Shown: positions 14,422 to 18,784 of the stretch, in pieces
Position numbering within the stretch: position 1 is the stretch's first letter
Layout: every line of letters begins with the position of its first letter
Source of the DNA: an uncultured Roseovarius sp.
Lineage (GTDB): Bacteria; Pseudomonadota; Alphaproteobacteria; Rhodobacterales; Rhodobacteraceae
Assembly (NCBI GenBank): GCA_913055965.1
Contig: CAJXKX010000003.1
Span: 1-18,784 of the forward strand
Direction: 5' to 3'
DNA: 18,784 nt
Position numbers and translations under genes: made by a program
Notes under the pieces: model-generated
What the model saw: the letters and a program-made list of their open reading frames with translations, nothing else
The model's database searches: none
Told to the model about the DNA's origin: nothing

Positions 14422-15490
14422 TCACCCCACGCTGCCGGTGACGCGGTTGACATGGCCCATCTTGCGCCCCGGGCGGGCCTCGGCCTTGCCGTAGAGATGC
14501 AGGCTCGCGCGCGGGGCGCGCAGCAGCGCGGGCAGCCGGTCGATATCGTCGCCGATCAGGTTCTCCATCTCGACATCGGCATGGCGGCTGCCATCGCCGA
14601 GCGGCAGCCCGGCCACCGCGCGAATATGCTGCTCGAACTGGTCGACGGCGCAGCCCGCCTGTGTCCAGTGGCCGGAATTGTGCACGCGCGGCGCGATCTC
14701 GTTGACGATCAGCGCGCGCTCGGTGACGAACAGTTCCACCCCCATCACGCCCACGTAGTCGAGCGCGTTGAGGATGCGGCCCGCGAGCAGCGCCGCGTCG
14801 GCGCGCTGCGCCGCCGACAGCCGCGCGGGCACGGTGGTGCGGCGCAGGATGCCGCCCTCGTGCAGGTTCTCGCCGGGGTCGAAGCAGGCCACCTCGCCCG
14901 ACAGCCCGCGCGCGGCGATCACCGATACCTCGCGGGAAAAGGCGACGAAGCCCTCGTAGATGGCGGGTGCGCCCTCCATCGCGTCGAGCGCGGCCAGCGC
15001 CGCGTCGGGGCTGTCGATGCGCACCTGCCCCTTGCCGTCATAGCCGAAGCGGCGGGTCTTGAGGATGCCGGGCGTGCCGATCTCGGCCAGCGCCTCGGCG
15101 AGATCCTCGGCATCGTCGATGGCGGCAAAGGGCGCGGTGGCGAGGCCCATGTCGGCGAGCGCCGCCTTTTCGACCAGCCGGTCCTGGCTGACCTTGAGGG
15201 CGCGGCGGCCGGGGCGGACCGGGGCGAGGGTGCCCAGCAGGTCGAGCGCGGCGGCGGGGATGTTCTCGAATTCGTAGGTGATGACATCCGCCGCGGCGGC
15301 GAAGGCGCGCAGCGCGTCCTCGTCCTCGTAATCCGCCTTGAAATGGTAATTGGCGACGTGGCTGGCCGGGCAATCGCCCGCGGGTTCGAAGATGCAGGTC
15401 TTGTAGCCCAGGCGCGCGGCCGCGACCGACAGCATCCGGCCAAGCTGGCCGCCGCCGAGAATGCCGATGGTGGCGCCTTGGGCGAGGGGG

Positions 15491-15501
<11 letters not shown>
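14422..15501 (-). CDS. purK: 5-(carboxyamino)imidazole ribonucleotide synthase PurK
   Basis: A 359-residue ATP-grasp enzyme that carboxylates aminoimidazole ribonucleotide with bicarbonate and ATP in purine synthesis. It has the N-terminal GGGQLGRM loop (16-23), the TYEFENIP segment (about 75-82), the ATP-grasp KTRRFGYDGKGQ (about 148-159) and the C-terminal NEIAPRVHNSGHWT (about 266-279), all typical of PurK. Length is normal. Its start overlaps the end of purE by 11 bases, indicating a purEK operon with translational coupling. The product is passed to PurE. Confidence 0.97.
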
Positions 15502-15982
<481 letters not shown>

Positions 15983-16007
15983 GCCTGCCCCCTGTTTCGG
16001 ATCGCGC

Positions 16008-16035
16008 ACTATACCGATTGGCCCCCCATGCGCAA
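16008..16035 (-). promoter_or_regulatory. Sigma70-like promoter of purEK
   Basis: Minus-strand TTGCGC (16035-16030), a 16-base spacer and TATAGT (16013-16008), which matches the -10 consensus at five of six positions, lie 25 bases upstream of the purE ATG. No purine-regulator box is recognised. Confidence 0.5.
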
Positions 16036-16130
16036 TGCGCGCGTTTCAAAACAGGTGACAGGCGGGCGGCCCGCCGGGTAGCCTGTGAACGGGCCCGGTG
16101 AGGCCCGGTAACGATCAGGAGGGGTGGATC

Positions 16131-16718
16131 ATGAGATTTCCGACATGGATGGCGATGCGGGCGGCGGCGCGCCGCGGGGTGGCGGTGCTGGCGCTGGGCG
16201 CGGCGACGCTGGTGGTGCCGGGCGGTGCCGCCGCGCTCGATCCCACGGACAGCACCGGCGAAGGCTGCCTGCCGGGCAACTGGTACCTGGACAACACCGT
16301 CATCTTCCAGGCGATCCGCGAACAGATGCGGCATCAGAACAATGGCACCGATTTCACGCTCGAGACGATCCACGGCGATTACATCGCGCGGATCGACCCG
16401 GCGGCGCGCAAGGTCGACGTGACCTGGAACGACTGGGTGATGGAGGGGATGGCACGGACGCAGGCGGGTGCGTTCCCGGTGCGGCTGCGGCTCGACGGGT
16501 TGCAATCCTACGACATGACCGATCTGACCGAAACCGCGATGGGCGTGGCGCTGCGCCATGACGGGCTGAGCGCCACGGTGGCGTTCAACGGCATGGTGGT
16601 GAGCGATCCGATGATCGACATGCCGCGATTCGCGGGCGGGCAGTGGGATTGCGCGGTGGACAGCCTGTCGGTGCTGTCGGAGGGGCGCGACTGGCGGTTC
16701 GAGCGGGCGGATTTCTGA
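16131..16718 (+). CDS. Secreted protein of unknown function
   Basis: A 195-residue protein with a clear signal peptide: basic N-region (RAAARR), hydrophobic core (residues 17-30) and AAA cleavage site near residue 35. The mature part begins LDPTDSTGEGC and has two cysteines (C46 and C174) that could form one disulfide. The remainder looks beta-rich with alternating polar and hydrophobic residues (DYIARIDPAARKVDVTW), suggesting a lipocalin-like or small beta-barrel fold, which is only an impression. An AGGAGGGG site at 7 bases fixes the start. It is divergent from purE and convergent with the YdcH-like gene. Function unknown. Confidence 0.85.
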   Translation: MRFPTWMAMRAAARRGVAVLALGAATLVVPGGAAALDPTDSTGEGCLPGNWYLDNTVIFQAIREQMRHQNNGTDFTLETIHGDYIARIDPAARKVDVTWNDWVMEGMARTQAGAFPVRLRLDGLQSYDMTDLTETAMGVALRHDGLSATVAFNGMVVSDPMIDMPRFAGGQWDCAVDSLSVLSEGRDWRFERADF

Positions 16719-16720
16719 AC

Positions 16721-16740
16721 CGGGCCGCGTGCGCGGTCCG
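16721..16740. terminator. Bidirectional GC hairpin between convergent genes
   Basis: CGGGCCGCG and CGCGGTCCG (16721-16729 and 16732-16740) pair with one G-U and a minimal loop, 2 bases after the stop of the secreted-protein gene and 12 bases before the end of the YdcH-like gene. No T-run is present on either side. Confidence 0.4.
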
Positions 16741-16752
16741 TGCGGCGGCGGC

Positions 16753-16977
16753 TCAGGCGATGATGTCGGGGTAGAGCCGGTCCTCGATGCGGGCGATCGT
16801 GTCGCGCAGCCAGAGCTTTTTCTTCTTGAGGCGCTGCAGCGTGAGCTGGTCGGCGGTGGGGCGTTCCTGCAGCGCGCGGATGGCCTCGTCGAGATCGGCG
16901 TGTTCGCGGCGGAACTCGGCCAGTTCGACGCGCAGAACCTCGTCGGTTTTCATCGAAAGGTCGCTGAAGGCGTTCAT
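16753..16977 (-). CDS. YdcH family (DUF465) small coiled-coil protein
   Basis: A 74-residue, almost wholly helical protein rich in Glu, Arg, Leu and Lys, with the family-typical C-terminal part LQRLKKKKLWLRDTIARI. Members of the YdcH/DUF465 group are short helical hairpins of unknown role. The spacing of hydrophobic residues supports an antiparallel two-helix coiled coil. An AAGGA lies about 11 bases before the ATG. It is divergent from hsp20, so the two promoters share the 160-base gap. Confidence 0.9.
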   Translation of the reverse strand: MNAFSDLSMKTDEVLRVELAEFRREHADLDEAIRALQERPTADQLTLQRLKKKKLWLRDTIARIEDRLYPDIIA

Positions 16978-17042
16978 GATGCGCGGGTCCTTTTCGGGTG
17001 ACGGGCGCTCAGGATAGCCGATCCGGGGCGTTTCGCAAAGGT

Positions 17043-17071
17043 CTTGCGCCGGGCGCGCGACATTCCCATAT
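17043..17071 (+). promoter_or_regulatory. Sigma32 (RpoH)-like promoter of hsp20
   Basis: CTTGCG (17043-17048) and TCCCATAT (17064-17071) fit the heat-shock sigma consensus CTTGAA-spacer-CCCCATNT with a 15-base spacer. The predicted start near 17078 gives a leader of about 60 bases ahead of the hsp20 ATG. Confidence 0.6.
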
Positions 17072-17078
17072 TTCGGTG

Positions 17079-17140
17079 GCCGGGCCGCCTAAGAGGGACC
17101 CGGCGCACTGGACGGTCGCTTAGCCAAGGACGTGTCGATG
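17079..17140 (+). promoter_or_regulatory. ROSE-like RNA thermometer in the hsp20 leader
   Basis: The leader can form a first stem GCCGGG/CCCGGC (17079-17084 with 17099-17104, inner CCT/AGG). A second hairpin just before the start codon pairs GTCGCTT (17115-17121) with the ribosome-binding segment AAGGAC (17126-17131) across a 4-base loop, leaving G17118 bulged. UCGCU facing AGGA with a bulged G is the defining pattern of ROSE elements (UYGCU) that control small heat-shock genes in alphaproteobacteria. Folding was done by eye. Confidence 0.55.
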
Positions 17141-17551
17141 ACAAAGCTTACACTGGGGTCGCACCCGTATCTTCTGGGGTTCGAGCAGCTCGAGCGGCTG
17201 CTGGAGCGCAGCGCCAAATCCGGCAACGAGGGCTATCCGCCCTTCAACATCGAGCAGACCTCGCCCAATTCCTATCGCATCACGCTGGCCGTTGCGGGCT
17301 TTGGCGAGGAGGATCTGTCGATCACCGTCGAGGACCGGCAACTGGTCATTCGCGGTAGGCAGGCGGATGGCGGCGCGGAGCGCGTGTTCCTGCATCGCGG
17401 CATCGCGGCGCGCCAGTTCCAGCGCTCCTTCGTTCTGGCCGAGGGGGTCGAGGTGGGCGAGGCGGTCATGGAAAACGGATTGCTGCATGTGGACCTGCGG
17501 CGCATCGAGCCCGAGCCGGTGGTGCAGCGTGTGAAGATCACGAGGGGGTAA
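17138..17551 (+). CDS. Hsp20 / alpha-crystallin small heat-shock protein (IbpA-like)
   Basis: A 137-residue ATP-independent holdase chaperone of the bacterial IbpA class. The N-terminus has the IbpA-like PYLLGFEQLERLLE, followed by the alpha-crystallin domain (about residues 33-134, starting PPFNIEQTSPNSYRITLAVA) and the signature ENGLLHVDLRR near residues 112-122. Length is normal. The ATG at 17138 is 7 bases from AAGGA; a GTG at 17132 is too close to that site. Expression is probably heat-controlled twice, by the RpoH-like promoter and by the ROSE-like leader. The DUF1150 gene follows with 6 bases between stop and start. Confidence 0.94.
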   Translation: MTKLTLGSHPYLLGFEQLERLLERSAKSGNEGYPPFNIEQTSPNSYRITLAVAGFGEEDLSITVEDRQLVIRGRQADGGAERVFLHRGIAARQFQRSFVLAEGVEVGEAVMENGLLHVDLRRIEPEPVVQRVKITRG

Positions 17552-17557
17552 GCGATC

Positions 17558-17797
17558 ATGGACACGAAATACGATCTCGATACCGGAATGGACACGAGCG
17601 CCGGGCGGCCCATCGTCTATGTGCGCCCGGTCAAGGTGGACGACCTGCCCGAGGACATGCGCGAGCGCCTCGCCGGGCGCGAGACGCTCTATGCCGTGCA
17701 CAGCACCGAGGGCGAGCGGCTGGCGCTGGTGGCGGATCGCAAGCTGGCCTACTTCCTGGCGCGGCAGAACGACATGGAGCCGGTCGCCGTTCACTGA
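17558..17797 (+). CDS. DUF1150 family small protein
   Basis: A 79-residue protein of the DUF1150 family, with the recognisable centre IVYVRPVKVDDLPEDMRERL and C-terminal LALVADRKLAYFLARQND. No membrane span or signal is present, so it should be cytoplasmic. A GAGGGGG site overlaps the hsp20 stop and lies 9 bases before the ATG, so the two genes are co-transcribed and probably coupled. The recurring position next to small heat-shock genes in alphaproteobacteria (from memory) suggests a role connected to proteostasis; that is inference and no activity is known. Confidence 0.9.
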   Translation: MDTKYDLDTGMDTSAGRPIVYVRPVKVDDLPEDMRERLAGRETLYAVHSTEGERLALVADRKLAYFLARQNDMEPVAVH

Positions 17798-17859
17798 TTG
17801 CCTTGGCCGGCCCTTTGCGCCTATGAGGCGGCATCGAAGGGCCGGGAAGGACAGTGCGC

Positions 17860-18747
17860 GTGACATCCCCCAAGGTTGCGATTCTGCCATACGGGCGGGC
17901 GCTGGGCGTCTGGCCTGCGCGCCTGCCGCTGGCATCGCTCGACTGGCCGCTCGGGGTGCCCGCGGGCATCGAGGGCGGCGTGCTGGGCGACCTGGGGCAC
18001 GACGATCACCTGATCGTGCCGCCGCGCGATACGCTGCACCTGCGCCCCGGTTTCGGCACGCGCGCGCAAGTGTCGCTGCTGTTCCGCGAGCCGCGCGCGA
18101 TCCATGGCCATCACATGCGCCTGCTGGAGATGTTCAGCCACCGGCGGTTCTTTCGCGTGCTGACAGGCGATCCGGCACTGATCGCGGCGCTGCCGAATGC
18201 GGTGGCGTTTCCGATGGGGGGCACATGGGTGCCGCATTGGCGCGAGCTGTCTTGTGAAAAGCGGGCGATGTGTTCGCTCATCGCCTCGGCCAAGCGGTCG
18301 CAGCCGGGGCACCGGCTGCGCCACGCGGTGGTGGAGTGGGCGCGTGCGGGCGGGGCGGCGGTGGACGTGATGGGGATGGGCTATCGCCCGTTGCGCGACA
18401 AGGCCGAGGGGCTGGCGCCCTACCGCTATTCGGTGGTGATCGAGAACGTGCGCGAGCCGGGCTATTTCAGCGAGAAGCTGGTGGATGCGCTGCTCTGCGG
18501 GGCGGTGCCGATCTATTGGGGCGCGCCGGATATCGGGCGGTATTTCGACATTGGCGCGATGATGCTCTGCGCGGGGCTGGGGGATGTGCAGCGCGCTGTG
18601 GCGGAGATGTCGGAGGCGGATTTCGCCGCGCGCGCCGGGGCGCTGGCGCGGGCGCGCGCGCAGGCCGCAGGCTATGCCGATATCGAGGAGCGCGCGGCGC
18701 GGGCGGTGCTGGCGGCGGCTCAGGGCGCGGGCGGCCAGAGGCCGTAG
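17860..18747 (+). CDS. Glycosyltransferase family 10 (fucosyltransferase-like)
   Basis: A 295-residue protein whose C-terminal half carries the GT10 alpha-1,3-fucosyltransferase signature around residues 188-230: YRYSVVIENV, then YFSEKLVDALLCGAVPIYWG and AP-DIGRYF. In this family the Glu and the SEKL-x-x-A segment bind the GDP-sugar donor. It would transfer a 6-deoxyhexose, probably to surface polysaccharide; acceptor and sugar are unknown. It has no signal or membrane span. GTG at 17860 is chosen because it lies 8 bases from GGGAAGGA; the in-frame GTG at 17854 is only 2 bases from it. The N-terminal half is diverged from eukaryotic enzymes. Confidence 0.85.
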   Translation: MTSPKVAILPYGRALGVWPARLPLASLDWPLGVPAGIEGGVLGDLGHDDHLIVPPRDTLHLRPGFGTRAQVSLLFREPRAIHGHHMRLLEMFSHRRFFRVLTGDPALIAALPNAVAFPMGGTWVPHWRELSCEKRAMCSLIASAKRSQPGHRLRHAVVEWARAGGAAVDVMGMGYRPLRDKAEGLAPYRYSVVIENVREPGYFSEKLVDALLCGAVPIYWGAPDIGRYFDIGAMMLCAGLGDVQRAVAEMSEADFAARAGALARARAQAAGYADIEERAARAVLAAAQGAGGQRP

Positions 18748-18784
18748 CGTGCGGTGATCGCATCGAGGCAGGCGCGGGTGGCGG
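18720..18784 (-). CDS. C-terminal end of a possible convergent gene (runs off the window)
   Basis: On the minus strand one frame is open from the window edge to a TGA at 18722-18720, encoding ATRACLDAITARYGLWPPAP. Its composition is more protein-like than the other two minus-strand frames, and it would overlap the GT10 end by 28 bases tail to tail. With only 20 residues no family can be named. It could also be a chance open frame. Confidence 0.35.
   Translation of the reverse strand, partial: ATRACLDAITARYGLWPPAP

Overview
This looks like a high-GC alphaproteobacterial chromosome segment, most likely Rhodobacteraceae (Roseobacter group). The grounds are very GC-rich codon use, the gene set (Tat-exported cyclase, DUF1523, DUF1150 next to Hsp20, YdcH, DoxX-like protein, GT10) and a taurine/sulfoacetaldehyde dissimilation cluster typical of marine roseobacters. 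No rRNA, tRNA, CRISPR array, insertion sequence or phage gene was seen.

Layout. (1) 154-2551: a Tat-exported metal-dependent cyclase/hydrolase and a small secreted protein on the minus strand, divergent from two small membrane-protein genes on the plus strand. (2) 2552-2870: convergent 3' region filled with repeat/terminator modules. (3) 2871-13247, all minus strand: tauR, xsc, pta, ackA, soeA, a 49-residue membrane protein, soeB, soeC. (4) 13692-14171: DoxX-like membrane protein. (5) 14422-15982: purE-purK on the minus strand. (6) 16131-16718: secreted protein; 16753-16977: YdcH-like protein. (7) 17138-17797: Hsp20 and DUF1150 pair. (8) 17860-18747: GT10 glycosyltransferase, with the tail of a possible convergent gene at the right edge.

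The core of the window is a sulfonate-degradation module. Xsc cleaves sulfoacetaldehyde with phosphate to acetyl phosphate and sulfite. Pta and AckA (start and stop overlapping as ATGA) send acetyl phosphate to acetyl-CoA or to acetate plus ATP. SoeABC, with no export signal on SoeA, would oxidise the toxic sulfite to sulfate in the cytoplasm and pass electrons to quinone. TauR, a MocR-type PLP regulator, is the likely control protein, and CTGG-type direct repeats resembling published TauR operators lie upstream of both tauR and xsc. Taurine uptake and transamination/dehydrogenation genes and a sulfite exporter are not in the window.

The less ordinary signals are: an RpoH-like promoter followed by a ROSE-like RNA thermometer upstream of hsp20; an apparently leaderless tauR promoter overlapped by its putative operator; a 49-residue single-span membrane protein coupled by ATGA overlaps between soeA and soeB; and a repeat family that always sits at gene 3' ends in the same orientation relative to the gene, twice carrying a complete intrinsic terminator.
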